From CBFHMJ01 sp965656875 (GTDB taxonomy: Bacteria > Pseudomonadota > Gammaproteobacteria > Enterobacterales > Alteromonadaceae): a stretch of DNA of 64,000 nt. How positions within the stretch are numbered: the first letter of the stretch is position 1; every line of letters starts with the position of its first letter. The stretch lies in contig CBFHMJ010000005.1 in NCBI GenBank assembly GCA_965656875.1, positions 10,632 through 74,631 of the forward strand, given 5' to 3'. The position numbers were made by a program, and so were the translations under genes. Shown here piece by piece: positions 11,401 through 18,286 of this stretch. The notes beneath the pieces are model-generated. The model worked only from the letters and a program-made list of their open reading frames with translations, ran no database searches and was not told the DNA's origin.

Positions 11401-12556
11401 TTCCGACATCATTTTTGGCAGTATTTCGTCAGGACGACCGCCAGAACTGCCTCAGGTTGAATCCATGATGGGCTTGTTTATCAATGCCGTTCCTGTCGTT
11501 ATTTCCCTGCCTGAACGCAGCGCCAATCCATTAATTACCGACTGGTTAGCTGAACTACATCAACAACAGATTCAACGGGAGCAGCACAGCTATTTGCCAT
11601 TGTTTGATATTCAGGCTCAGTCAAAACTAACGACCAGCCTGTTTGACAGTCTGTTTGTGTTTGAGAATTATCCGGTAGATGAAGCCATCGACGCAGAAGC
11701 GGAAGCCGCGCCGTTTGATATAGAAAGTGTTGAAAGCTTTGAAGGCACGGATTATCCGCTAACTGTTATTGCCCATCAGTCGGATGTGCTGAAGATACGA
11801 ATAGACAGTGTTTACTACCAACCAGCGATGCTGGAACGCATTGCTAATCGATTAAAACAACAGGTGCTGGCGTTAACGACTCATGAGTCACTGAATGATG
11901 CGGTGTTGTCCATTAAGGACACTGAATATACCGATATTCAACCTCATCTTGCTCGTCTACTACCACTGCTCAGTACGCTACCGGTTCAGGTAAACATCGA
12001 CCCGAATGACCTGTCATTCAACTTATTAGACCGTGCTGAACATCCGGTAATCATTGGTGGTGTGGGCCAGCTTTATGTCGATGTACCGAATGGAACGTTA
12101 AACGCTGAACACAGTAACCAACTGGAACTTAATGGATTATCCGTAACATCTGTCGAAGATAAACAACGAATTGCAACGGGCATCTGGTTGCAAATAACGG
12201 CAGATGGCCCTGTGGTTATCCGTCAGCAAGTAGATACCGCTCAAGCGAAGCCTTATATTGCACCTGCGACAGAAACGGAACAAAAACTGGCCAGTATCTG
12301 GCACGATTTACTGCGTAAGCCGCTCGATGAAATCAGCCAGAACAGTAATTTCTTCGAATCAGGCGGCCATTCGCTTACCGTAGTACGACTGATCGCGGAG
12401 ATTCTTGCTCACTGGCAGGTTGAACTGGAAGTGGAAGAAGTCTTCAGCGTTGCGGAACTCAAGGGTCAGGCAGAATTGATTGATACCAGAGTGACGATGA
12501 AAAAGTTAAAAGATCAAGAGCAGAATGCGGTGATTAAAAGTGAAGGGACGTTGTAG
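2429..12556 (+). CDS. NRPS-B: TubC-C-A-T-C-A-T-E-C-(A remnant)-T
   Basis: A 3375-aa synthetase. Residues 1-52 are a TubC-type docking domain. C1 starts near 71 (HHIASDGWS near 206), A1 carries SGSTGKPKG near 690, T1 GGNSL near 1105. C2 starts near 1170 (HHIASDGWS near 1304), A2 carries SGSTGKPKG near 1796, T2 GGDSI near 2188. The epimerase has HHLVVDGVSW near 2380, LESHGRE and YLGQFD. C3 is the type that follows an epimerase (IYPATGMQQG near 2725, HHALLDGWS near 2868). A1 reads D-I-P-R-I-G-H-V-G (Asp-like, unusual) and A2 D-A-W-T-I-A-A-V-C (Phe), so the second residue is probably D-Phe. The third module has no usable A domain, only about 120 residues with weak A6/A7 similarity before T3 (ESGGHSL near 3308). 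Module 3 must therefore be loaded in trans, or be skipped or dead. The tail ends SEGTL, similar to the DEGAL tail of NRPS-A. Confidence 0.96.
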   Translation: MVLSTLKRAQEEGVTLFLDNGQLKFRKKQGKLSDSLRAELKQHKADIIELLQQQADAKASLASIPRVDRHQPMPASFAQQRLWFIDTLQGSSVQYNQASALRCDGELNVHALQATLNAIVARHEVLRTHFSMVDGVCQQQISPASDVPIKRMSQSAVNDEPDADETLQRLMLEEALTPFDLSQDLMLRVSLIQRAEHQHILLFTMHHIASDGWSMGVLVNEFSELYQSIATGKQPQLPELPIQYADYAAWQREQLAGENKTRLLTYWRERLAGIPTLHSIPLDYPRPAKQAFDAGFVGKQLSSDELKALNAVAQAQGATLSMLLQSAFSLLISRFSGQDDVVLGMPVAGRPKAELEPLIGFFINTLVSRVQINPEQAFSALLADVKQQTLQDYAHQALPFELLVDELNPDRNLAYNPVAQVKFVLQNHREADIAAAELPGIHLTPLQRATEHLRFDLDLTCVEDDSGLFLNWRYQLALFDQASIERLATSFDCLLRGIIASPELACGQLPLMTKDEHQRIQTISVGKTAVENREQTLLATIAKSVADYPTQIAVSGSHYSLDYQTLERRSNQLSQFLAEADIGPGCRVGLYLQRTPVLLVALLGVLKSGACYVPLPPGSGHDRLSMILDDAEIEQVIVSPSLLADVPVSGVDVLLLDELDDDANWSLDDYDDDLPDNVSPDLDDSAYVIYTSGSTGKPKGVDISHRGLSDYLHYALDNYYGLQQPDHQLQGSLVITSHGFDIGVPSLFVPLMAGDTVQLTTPGHELEELADTLKTTETGYLIRMTPGHVEALLLILGEAATVSGPHVFIVGGEGFPAALANRLQQQCPNSEVVNHYGPTEAVVGCCIYLASDALKAGIYDEIASGVQLPIGQPMDNTELYVLDPQRNLVPDGAFGELYVGGPCLAKGYLNDEQKTDAAFVAHPFSGNEAVSRKLYRTGDRVRRLNNGQLSFAGRMDDQIKLRGFRIEPGEIAAQISQLDTVSQAVVTLQGEGAAAMLVAYIVPDNKDRLTDGTEAFFSELTTALAAYLPDYMVPQHWLALDALPLNANGKVNRKALPTIDPGQGNQRNDEYVAPANELEYQLASLWSQVLQHPLETISVNSSFFALGGNSLIAVKLLAAMRAEMAVEAPLTLIFEQPTIRGLAAKLSDSVQSQSDEQTDIKPRQRDENLPLSFSQQRLWFIDRLQQGSAEYNMPMAFKVEGAINVAAVTQAFNRIIERHEVLRTVYRQDDDSPTQHVRSFSDELFNVDQHDLRHLSEAEQQTAVRRFIEEDASKPFDLSQDLMLRASVLHLDEQASILLFNMHHIASDGWSLAILTRELFTYMSNIVLKESKLAELPQLPVQYADYALWQREQSDVHQEALDYWQQQLADVPVCHSLPLDFERPATKRYHGERITAQLSDNVAQRLTSLAETLQLTPFMLLHGALALVLARHSNHADIVVGTPVANRPHQALESLIGFFVNTLVLRASTDFNTVQDYFTHIRQIHLAAQQHQSVPFEQLVDLLDIPRDVSHTPLFQIMLTTSTDFGLDDVSKQFELPGLAVTAFSSDVAHAKFDLDVNLHLSETGVHMQWTYDTSLFAASHIQQLNDHLATVLQSLAALQQIDQQPLNQLAMLSDEEIRYLVTERNRTHQDYPWESCIHQLVEQQVRQTPDSIALVCGEQQLTYREMNARANQLANFLVENHGVTQGQLIGICVGRSTDMIIAMLAVLKAGAAYVPLAPEYPADRIQYMIDDADLSLVLGWKTLTDSLLAAANERLCVIDIEGAGDVHADWFISQYPENDLPVSYVSINPGDNAYVIYTSGSTGKPKGVILPHKGLVNLTNEQRRIFAVSEQSVVLHFASMSFDAATWEWVMALCNGAQLVIAQSTERADPAILLELMAKQQVTHATLPPAFLKEAELRTDLALQALIVAGEACDPDLMSRWADVYPFFNAYGPSENSVCATVGQLSPGDSIHIGQPIGNVQCLILDARQQLVPFGVTGELYIGGEGLAHGYLNREALTKQRFVDNPYYQGGSADSSTLLYRTGDLVRYDAEGNLLFIGRADDQVKIRGFRIEPGEIEHQIQSLPDIEFALVAVQSIQTHKQLVAWIKPATAVAASAQAKFGQQVRQQLSAILPDYMVPAFIIVLESVPLTPNGKVDKKALPQPESSSLMPADGPVTAPVGAIETALVALWSGLLKVPADKLSTDANFFALGGDSILSIQLVSRAAKQGLYFAVKDLFDTQTIATLAPRVNQQQQVQAEQGAVSGALPFLPVHHAFCNDETALHHFNQSAFLQVPEAFEGIHLPEIIHQLISRHDALRLVFKKRQDGWFAEHQPLSSFSIERIQQDILTIHDWQQGDRESLETIAADAQLSLSPIDGKLMNVIWFKPQQGEGRLLLLIHHLVVDGVSWRIILDDLSRLYQQALEQQPLLLEPKTSSYQQWALALSACANSQTMKDEAEFWLTAQREHELNPPLASRFGGHNKQTDAQTLSFELSKDVTQQLITAAPDAYGTQVNELLLAGLLLSINKLSGQQQLSVALESHGREPLFEDIDLSQTVGWFTSVFPLTLNGAQALSDENAATDLAGLMCAVKEQYRQIPNNGIGFGILKYLVADAAIQALAEPEILFNYLGQFDQPDGQNSDQQGIFKVADESAGLHISAARKLPYGLVLNGKVAEGQLSFSMKFDASRYDVEAMTTLMSGFKRGLELLSLHCTSVAERVFTPSDFPLANVNQQQLFDWQSRYAIDDIYPATGMQQGMLFHSLKSSESYVTQTVVEFSSLDKAAFQRAWDQVIARHSIFRTAFVGMDSEQPHQLVVKQASMPWHQQQLSALSTEEQQAFINDWRQQDKARGFDLTAAPLMRIALFEGVCLSNETGTEQQTGDCLIWSHHHALLDGWSVPQVFRDLTACYQAEVNHQTPPGVANASYRAYAEWLAKQDRAATTRWWHEQVADIAEKTPLPAEPVAISLQRHDVSIAFSADETANIMALAQRAPATVNIIIQAAWSQVLADYSQRSDIIFGSISSGRPPELPQVESMMGLFINAVPVVISLPERSANPLITDWLAELHQQQIQREQHSYLPLFDIQAQSKLTTSLFDSLFVFENYPVDEAIDAEAEAAPFDIESVESFEGTDYPLTVIAHQSDVLKIRIDSVYYQPAMLERIANRLKQQVLALTTHESLNDAVLSIKDTEYTDIQPHLARLLPLLSTLPVQVNIDPNDLSFNLLDRAEHPVIIGGVGQLYVDVPNGTLNAEHSNQLELNGLSVTSVEDKQRIATGIWLQITADGPVVIRQQVDTAQAKPYIAPATETEQKLASIWHDLLRKPLDEISQNSNFFESGGHSLTVVRLIAEILAHWQVELEVEEVFSVAELKGQAELIDTRVTMKKLKDQEQNAVIKSEGTL
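11900..12255 (+). other. Vestigial adenylation domain in NRPS-B module 3
   Basis: Between the third condensation domain and the last carrier domain of NRPS-B, where about 500 residues of A domain are expected, there are only about 120. GGVGQLYV lies where core motif A6 (GELYVGG) would be. RIATGIWLQITADGPVVI can be laid over motif A7 and what follows (YRTGDLVRYLADGNLVFLG). The nucleotide-binding motifs A3 (TSGSTG), A4, A5 (YGPTE) and A8-A10 (NGK) are absent. The frame is open and joins cleanly to the carrier domain. I read it as an internally deleted A domain; a plain linker is the alternative. Confidence 0.6.
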
Positions 12557-12771
12557 GTAGTTTCTGAAAAATAGTAAATAAATTAGGGCTATCAGACGCT
12601 GAAAACGCGGGTTTCTGCTCGCGTTAAACGTTTTTAAGATAAAGTTCAAAGCTCGTATATCTGGTATCAAGCCGATGATGAATATCAAATCTATTACCTG
12701 TGTTATATCTGCTTTTTATCTATATTTCGTTACTTTAAGTAATGAGTTTTATATTACTCACATTTTTGTAA

Positions 12772-12793
12772 GCTATATGTGATTACATATGGC
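12772..12793. promoter_or_regulatory. Palindrome upstream of the small secreted protein gene
   Basis: GCTATATGT-GATT-ACATATGGC is an inverted repeat with nine pairs (one G-T) and a four-base spacer, ending 32 bases before the ATG at 12826. A shorter palindrome (TTACTTTAAGTAA, 12730-12742) lies 30 bases further upstream in the same AT-rich stretch. Position and symmetry suit an operator or a transcript hairpin; no regulator can be named. The gap 12557-12825 otherwise shows nothing coding. Confidence 0.35.
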
Positions 12794-12825
12794 CTTTCTA
12801 CAAAAAATATATAAGAGGATGTTAA

Positions 12826-13155
12826 ATGAAACGCTTTTTTTCTGTTATTTGCTTTTTGGTTGCTTCAAATGCTTTTGCAGGGACTCAAAGTGGTTTTGTT
12901 GAATATGTTTCAGTGCGGGCGAGCGACGGCGTCATCGTATTCAAACTGACAGGCACTAAAGAAAACAGTCCAGCTTGTGCCACTATAGATTACTGGCTGA
13001 TAAAAGATGAAAATTCCATTGCTGGTCAACAGCAATATTCGATGATCCTTGCTGCACAGGCCGCAAAAAAAACGGTACGAATCGAAGGCATGAATACATG
13101 TACCCGTTGGGGTGATGGTGAAGACGTAGATACTATGTACATCACCAACTTATAA
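12826..13155 (+). CDS. Small secreted protein of unknown function
   Basis: A 109-aa protein with a clear Sec signal peptide: KR, a hydrophobic core (FFSVICFLVAS) and a probable cut after AFA near residue 19. The mature part of about 90 residues has two cysteines (in PACATI near residue 51 and NTCTRW near 88) that could form one disulphide after export, and no recognisable enzyme motif. AGAGGA six bases upstream supports this ATG. It looks like the short periplasmic or secreted hypothetical proteins common in marine gammaproteobacteria, but I cannot assign a family. It sits alone 270 bases after NRPS-B, is preceded by palindromes and followed by a hairpin, so it is probably its own transcription unit and not part of the peptide pathway. 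Confidence 0.75.
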   Translation: MKRFFSVICFLVASNAFAGTQSGFVEYVSVRASDGVIVFKLTGTKENSPACATIDYWLIKDENSIAGQQQYSMILAAQAAKKTVRIEGMNTCTRWGDGEDVDTMYITNL

Positions 13156-13175
13156 TAAGAACTAATACAGGACAC

Positions 13176-13193
13176 CTACTCAAAACTGAGTAG
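13176..13193 (+). terminator. Hairpin after small secreted protein gene
   Basis: CTACTCA-AAAC-TGAGTAG is a perfect seven-base stem with a four-base loop, 20 bases past the stop codon at 13155. No T-run follows, so it may stabilise the transcript end and need not be an intrinsic terminator. Confidence 0.35.
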
Positions 13194-13255
13194 ATAGCAA
13201 TCATATGTCCTAAAAGAAATAATAAAATAGCGGAAAGGAATCCCGATGCCTAAAA

Positions 13256-13402
13256 CCAAAAAATCGCAGAATACCGCCTAAAATCACCGGCCAATGAAAC
13301 CTCACGGACCCATTCTTGATTGTTATGTCATGTAGCAAGATCGAGTCTGCCTGCTGATCGTAAAAAGACGATAAAACCCAACGTTTTTAATCACTCATCC
13401 TC
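13256..13402. repeat. Accessory-region repeat, copy 1
   Basis: About 147 bases closely matching 17644-17791: both start CCAAAAAATCGCAGAAT and run through a conserved GATCGTAAAAAGACGAT, where ATCGT and ACGAT can form a small hairpin. The match fades near the CATCC triplets. In copy 2 this sequence abuts a transposase fragment, so it is most likely a relic of a mobile element. Flanking bases 13405-13500 also resemble parts of copy 3 (ATATGGRGACGG and nearby). Confidence 0.7.
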
Positions 13403-13633
13403 ATCCGGGTTGAATCTTCAACTTAATCGTATTTTGAAATACAAAACGGCGATCAGACCTTAACTATATGGGGACGGGAATGCTTAACGCTTTACAGGAT
13501 TTGAACGAAGTGGTTTAGGGCTGTGTTTATTTGTGGGTAATCATTCGTTAGTTTCGAAAATATTTACCATGCGTGTCCACTGTGACAAAATGAGTGTGTA
13601 TGTCATTGTTCTAAAAAGGTTCTAAAGAAAAAG
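13403..13633. other. Non-coding stretch before the P-loop NTPase gene
   Basis: No supportable gene. It holds element debris shared with copy 3 of the accessory repeat (around 13450-13485) and then the AT-rich upstream region of the NTPase gene, which should contain its promoter. I could not fix -35/-10 boxes with confidence. Confidence 0.4.
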
Positions 13634-16600
13634 ATGAGTGAAAATAACAAATTCGTCAATCTTGCACCGATTGTTCACTCAGATAAAGACTCCATCTATA
13701 TACAAGCCTTTGCGGAATGTATAGGTGATCCTGCGGTTAGTAACATTGCGCTGACAGGCCCTTACGGTGCGGGAAAGAGTTCAATATTAAAACGCTTTCT
13801 GCAAGACAAACCCGATACCGTCAATCCTTTAGTGATTTCGTTAGCATCCTTCGAAAAAGACGAAGACAAAAATCAACAAGGTAGTGGGGATGATTATTCT
13901 AAATCTGAACGCTCTACTGATGGTTCTGATCTTGAGCTTCGTATTCTACAACAAATTATCTACAGCGCAGGCCCTGATGAACTAAAGGCGTCCAGATTCC
14001 GTCGGATCCAAATACCCAAAGATCCTTTCTTTAGCTCGATGGCTGTAGTTGGGTGGCTGGTGAGTGCAACACTTTTATTCTCGCAGTGGAAATCGATCTT
14101 TTCCGCATCACTAGGAGGTCTGGCATCAATAGCATTGATTGTGTTTATCACTATTTTCTTAGTTTCTTCTCTTTACGGAATTAGGGCGGTCATGCAGCTT
14201 TATGCGGGCACTCTATTAAAGAAGGTTTCTTTGAAGAACATGGAATTCGAAGCTTCAACAGAGCAGACTTCCGTACTTAACAAGTTTTTTGATGAACTTC
14301 TGTATTTCTTCTCAGTGAAGCAATATAACTTGGTTATATTTGAAGACATTGACAGGTTTGATAAGCCCCAGATTTTTGTCAAACTCCGCGAAATCAACGC
14401 ATTGTTAAACAACAATGACGCAATAAAAAAAAATGGTCGTCATATCCAGTTTTTGTATGCAATTAAAGATGGAATATTTAACGAGCGCGAAAGAACCAAA
14501 TTCTTTGAGTTTATAATCCCTGTAGTACCCGTTGTTGGCACCTATAACTCTGACATTTTACTTCATACTCGGGCAAATCAGTTGGCCGGTACTCACAAGA
14601 AAATAGACGAACAATTTATTAGCAACGTGGCGCAGTACCTCAACGACGCAAGATTGATAAATAACAGCTTTAATGAGTTAACTATTTATCTAAACGCTAT
14701 AAACGACCGTCAATTAGACCCAACCGTAATGCTCGCTATTATGCTTTACAAAAACATATACGGCAGGGATTTTGAGGCTTTGCATGATGGTCAAGGTGAG
14801 TTTTATAGCCTTCTTCAGTCAATTGTGGACATGAAAAACGAGGCAAAAAGAGACAAAAATCTAGAATTGAAAAAATTAGAGATTCGAGTAGCTGAAGTCA
14901 ATGAAGAAGCGATCTCTTCAGAGAAAGTTTTACTAGATGTCTACCTTTGTGAACTATATCGAAATAATATTAACTCAATAGACGGAGTGGGGCATTTAGG
15001 ATCTATAGAGTCAGCTGAAAATTTGGTCAGATTCTTTGATGGAGATAATTTCCGAATCAGATCCTTAAACGGCAATCAATCTTATTTTGACAACACAAAA
15101 ATTCGAACCTTACAAAACAAAATCAATAGCAAGCACACTTTTAAGGCTCGCCTGCAATTAATCAAAGAGAAAAATGTTTCTGCTCAAACAAACTTGAGAA
15201 AAGAAATACAAAAAATGAAGTCAGAGCTTGAGGCTTTCGACCACCTGCGGCTAAACGAGCTATTAAATAAGTTGCCTAAATACTTAGATGGATTGTTTGT
15301 AGATAAAAAAACTGCGGTTGAAAGCAATAAATATAATCAAAATCAGCGTTTAATGCGTTATTTATTGTTAAGTGGTTATTTGAACGAGGATTATGAACTA
15401 TATACGTCAATATTTAGAGAGCAGGATCATTGGACGAGCAAAGACAGGCTTTATTTAACAACGGTTAGATCTCTAGAAAAAGCTGACCCTACTATGCCAA
15501 TCGACAATGCTGAGGAGGTAGTTAAGCGACTAGAGGGAGGTGATTGGTTAAGTGAGTACGTATTGAATGTTGACCTTATCAATTACCTTTTGAGTACAAA
15601 ATCTAACCCCAATGAGTTAAAACAAGTTGCTCGCGCTTACAAAGAGCATTATGGTTCTGATACCTCTAACTCCTTCATATCTAGCTATTTGAATGTTGGA
15701 AAACATCGGAAAGAACTGTTTCTTTGTATTCTCGAACAATGGCCTGAATATCTAACCGACACATGGATAGAAGACTACCCTAATGCTGAGTTGGTGGCTG
15801 TTGTACAGCTTTGTCAATTAAAGGAAGTACTAGGTGAGCATTCTCTAGAGCTAGTTGCAAATAAATTGTCTTACTACACTAGAGCTTTTCTACCCGATGG
15901 ACTATCCAAGCCTAAATACAAGCAAGTTACAGAATCCATCAAGTTGTTGGATGTGAAAGTTAATGATTTAACTGTATTTGAAAAGGATACGGAGACTTTC
16001 AAGTTTTTTGCAGAGAATAATTTGTATGCCATTAACTGGAAGAACATTCAAAGTATACTCACTCAATATGAGCACAGTCCTGATAAAATAATTAGTCAAA
16101 CGTACTCTGCGATACTAGAAGAAAGTAGGCTGTCAATTGCAGAATATGTAAGCGAGAACCTTGAACAGTATCTCGGCAATGTAATGTTGGTTAGAAAGGA
16201 AAATTGCTTAGAAGAGCAGAAAGCGATAACGACGCTTTTATGTAACGAAGCTATGACCGTCGAGCTATGTGAAGATATTCTCGATCATCAAGACTTTCTT
16301 TTCACTAAACTTGACGAGGTCAGTGAAGAGTATTGGTCAGCTATCTTAAGAAAACAAAAACTCAGACCATCTTGGCTGCCTATTTTTCAAGTATATGAAT
16401 CTGAGTACATAACAAATGAAGAATTGAGTAAATATCTCAACAATGATGCGGTTTGTGATCAACTTTCAGAACAAACATTTCCTGAAAGTTTACAAGGTGA
16501 GTCAAGTTTAGACTTTAGACGCTTCTTGTTGAATGCCAATACACTTAGCGATAATTGCTATACCCAACTCAATACAGCGGTTGGTACCACATGGTCAACA

Positions 16601-17266
16601 TTTCCAGACTCAGTATCCCTCAGCAAAAAGATTCTACTCGCCAAATCCCGATTGGTTGCGTTAAATGAGAAATCATTTGAGCAAGCTAGAGAGGATGCTT
16701 ATCTGATGGCAGAATTGTTAATAAGTAAGCATAGACAATTTATTCAGTCATCCTTAAAACTTACACACCTCGATCACGACGTTTATTTGGAAATTTTCAG
16801 GTCCGGAGCCAATGAAGAGCTGAAAATTTCTATATGTGAATCTGTGGACACAGAGTTGCTTGAACTAACATCAGATATCGTTGAGGAAGTAGCGCCACAT
16901 TACCTCAAGCTGGCAGAAACAGAAATAGATGTAGGCGTATTAAGTTATTTGATAAATTCGTCAATCGACAAGGAGATATCTTTTTCTTTGTTTAAAAAAG
17001 CGCTTGGCTTTAGTTATGATATCGATTGCCTTGAATTATTAATTGCAAAAGTACGAATGTGGAATGAGTGTTCTGTAATGGAGGTTTTAGAATTAATGCC
17101 TCAGCAGGAGCTTAAAGCTCTAACAAAGTATGGTAAGCGCCCGAAAATCACGCATAGTGACCAGAACAAAAGGTTATTAGAAGAAATGAAAAAACGTGCC
17201 TTTATTCGCTCATTTAAACTTGAGGGCGAATATTTAAGAGTAAGTACAAAGCGCTCTGCCAACTAG
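13634..17266 (+). CDS. Large membrane P-loop NTPase, YobI/KAP-like
   Basis: A 1210-aa protein. Residues 42-50 are a Walker A loop (GPYGAGKSS) and 234-243 a Walker B strand (VIFEDIDRFD) with the paired acidic residues typical of KAP/STAND-type ATPases. Two hydrophobic segments (about 134-152 and 160-182) lie between the two motifs, the layout seen in YobI-type and KAP NTPases that sit on the inner membrane. The remaining 900 residues are charged and helical with coiled-coil-like stretches near 395-430 and 510-550; I see no nuclease or other effector motif. Related NTPases are often found in defence islands, so an anti-phage or stress role is plausible but inferred. Base composition is visibly more AT-rich than the NRPS genes, and the gene stands among transposase relics, both signs of transfer. 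The ribosome site is weak (AAAGAAAAAG before ATG). Confidence 0.85.
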   Translation: MSENNKFVNLAPIVHSDKDSIYIQAFAECIGDPAVSNIALTGPYGAGKSSILKRFLQDKPDTVNPLVISLASFEKDEDKNQQGSGDDYSKSERSTDGSDLELRILQQIIYSAGPDELKASRFRRIQIPKDPFFSSMAVVGWLVSATLLFSQWKSIFSASLGGLASIALIVFITIFLVSSLYGIRAVMQLYAGTLLKKVSLKNMEFEASTEQTSVLNKFFDELLYFFSVKQYNLVIFEDIDRFDKPQIFVKLREINALLNNNDAIKKNGRHIQFLYAIKDGIFNERERTKFFEFIIPVVPVVGTYNSDILLHTRANQLAGTHKKIDEQFISNVAQYLNDARLINNSFNELTIYLNAINDRQLDPTVMLAIMLYKNIYGRDFEALHDGQGEFYSLLQSIVDMKNEAKRDKNLELKKLEIRVAEVNEEAISSEKVLLDVYLCELYRNNINSIDGVGHLGSIESAENLVRFFDGDNFRIRSLNGNQSYFDNTKIRTLQNKINSKHTFKARLQLIKEKNVSAQTNLRKEIQKMKSELEAFDHLRLNELLNKLPKYLDGLFVDKKTAVESNKYNQNQRLMRYLLLSGYLNEDYELYTSIFREQDHWTSKDRLYLTTVRSLEKADPTMPIDNAEEVVKRLEGGDWLSEYVLNVDLINYLLSTKSNPNELKQVARAYKEHYGSDTSNSFISSYLNVGKHRKELFLCILEQWPEYLTDTWIEDYPNAELVAVVQLCQLKEVLGEHSLELVANKLSYYTRAFLPDGLSKPKYKQVTESIKLLDVKVNDLTVFEKDTETFKFFAENNLYAINWKNIQSILTQYEHSPDKIISQTYSAILEESRLSIAEYVSENLEQYLGNVMLVRKENCLEEQKAITTLLCNEAMTVELCEDILDHQDFLFTKLDEVSEEYWSAILRKQKLRPSWLPIFQVYESEYITNEELSKYLNNDAVCDQLSEQTFPESLQGESSLDFRRFLLNANTLSDNCYTQLNTAVGTTWSTFPDSVSLSKKILLAKSRLVALNEKSFEQAREDAYLMAELLISKHRQFIQSSLKLTHLDHDVYLEIFRSGANEELKISICESVDTELLELTSDIVEEVAPHYLKLAETEIDVGVLSYLINSSIDKEISFSLFKKALGFSYDIDCLELLIAKVRMWNECSVMEVLELMPQQELKALTKYGKRPKITHSDQNKRLLEEMKKRAFIRSFKLEGEYLRVSTKRSAN

Positions 17267-17304
17267 CGGACTTATATCTCTGGGCTTAGTGGCTAAAGCT
17301 ACGA

Positions 17305-17600
17305 TGTGACGCATTAATGCCGCTAAAGCGAAGCAACAAACCAAATATCTCTTACCTTTTGTGAGCGATGAACGACAGGATGTGCCAAAAGGCTTAACAT
17401 TGCATTTGTCAGACTACATAGAGTTGGTCGATTTAACCGGACGATGCATAGTGGCAGGCAAATCTGGTTATATTGATGAACGACAACAACCGATACTGGA
17501 ATGCTTAAATATCCCTGCTGACAACTGGATAACACTCACCTCTGCATTTGAAAGCCGATTCAATGGAGCCGTTGGCTCTCAACATCATTTACAACGAACT
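17305..17600 (+). pseudogene. Transposase C-terminal remnant with frameshift
   Basis: One frame reads DALMPLKRSNKPNIS (17308-17352); the sequence then continues in another frame as LPFVSDERQDVPKG, LTLHLSDYIELVDLTGRC and NIPADNWITLTSAFESRF. From memory these match the C-terminal third of a proteobacterial transposase family related to the Y1/REP-associated enzymes (pattern: MPKGLPF..DY.ELVD.TGR...GYI....PIL..L.I....W..L...FE). The N-terminal catalytic part is missing and a frameshift lies near 17346-17355, so this is a dead fragment. It directly follows the NTPase gene. Confidence 0.65.
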
Positions 17601-17643
17601 AAAGCCCCCCAAACCTTCCATCAAATACCCGGAATGAATCAGG

Positions 17644-17791
17644 CCAAAAAATCGCAGAATACCGCCTAAAATCACCGGCCAATGAAACCTCACAGACCCA
17701 TTCGTGATTGTTATGTCATGTAGCAAGACCGAACCTGTCCGCAGATCGTAAAAAGACGATAAAACCCAACGTTTATAATCATTCATCCACA
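17644..17791. repeat. Accessory-region repeat, copy 2
   Basis: Near-identical to copy 1 at 13256-13402, in the same orientation, with a handful of substitutions (for example CACAGACCC against CACGGACCC). It is joined at its right end to an IS66-type transposase fragment on the minus strand. Together with copy 1 it brackets the P-loop NTPase gene, as expected if the NTPase was carried or inserted by an element with these ends. Confidence 0.7.
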
Positions 17792-17930
17792 TCCATCGGA
17801 ACACCTGAGCAGTGTTGAGGTGATGTTCTCTGGCAACAGCAGAGACAGAGGATGGAGAATGGATAGCTTGTTTAATCACTCGGTATGTTCACTCAGACGA
17901 AAAGATACGATGCCACGTTGAAGTTTCGTT
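17778..17930 (-). pseudogene. IS66-type TnpA (orfA) N-terminal fragment
   Basis: On the minus strand from about 17879 the protein reads IKQAIHSPSSVSAVAREHH then LNTAQVFRWMW. This matches the helix-turn-helix start of IS66-family TnpA proteins (pattern SVS.VAR.HG.N...LFRWR). Upstream codons read like RIFSSE then a stop in place of the usual RRRYSAEF start, and after RWMW the frame runs into the repeat sequence. It is therefore a decayed fragment of about 40-50 codons. Confidence 0.55.
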
Positions 17931-18286
17931 ATGTTCCATCGGCATGCACGACTACAAATTGTGGATTGCAGCAGATTGCCAGACTGGCGCTTAGATCAAA
18001 GACATGATGACCGGACAGTTACAAAAGTACGAACCCAATGCCAATAAGAATTTTCGGTTGAATAACTCTTATGCGTAGTTCTAAGCTCAGTTCTAATTGA
18101 CTCGTTTTGACGACAGGCCTGGTTTTGTTCCTAAGTTATTGTTGCATTTAAGATAATTATGGATTAATTTCAGGAAATTATTAATTTAAAACTTATTGGA
18201 ATTGTGTTGATAGACTCAATATTGAAAAGTTTTATACGCACTTCTGTTGATTAAGCTGTTTTATTCACCAAAATAGGGAGAAATAG
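17931..18286. other. Non-coding stretch before the CxxC protein gene
   Basis: No intact gene is visible. A short open stretch on the plus strand near 17935-18078 (…MHDYKLWIAADCQTG, a stop, then MMTGQLQKYEPNANKN) may be more element debris. The last 180 bases are AT-rich and should hold the promoter of the gene at 18287. Confidence 0.35.

Noticed and set aside
12557..12825. Possible intrinsic terminator after NRPS-B
   Set aside because: I found no GC-rich stem followed by a T-run.
17361..17669. 102-codon open frame as an intact gene
   Set aside because: Its conserved part continues upstream in another frame, so it is a frameshifted transposase tail running into repeat sequence.
17589..17879. 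96-codon minus-strand open frame as an intact gene
   Set aside because: Only the first 34 codons look like a protein (IS66 TnpA start); the rest is the repeat read by chance.
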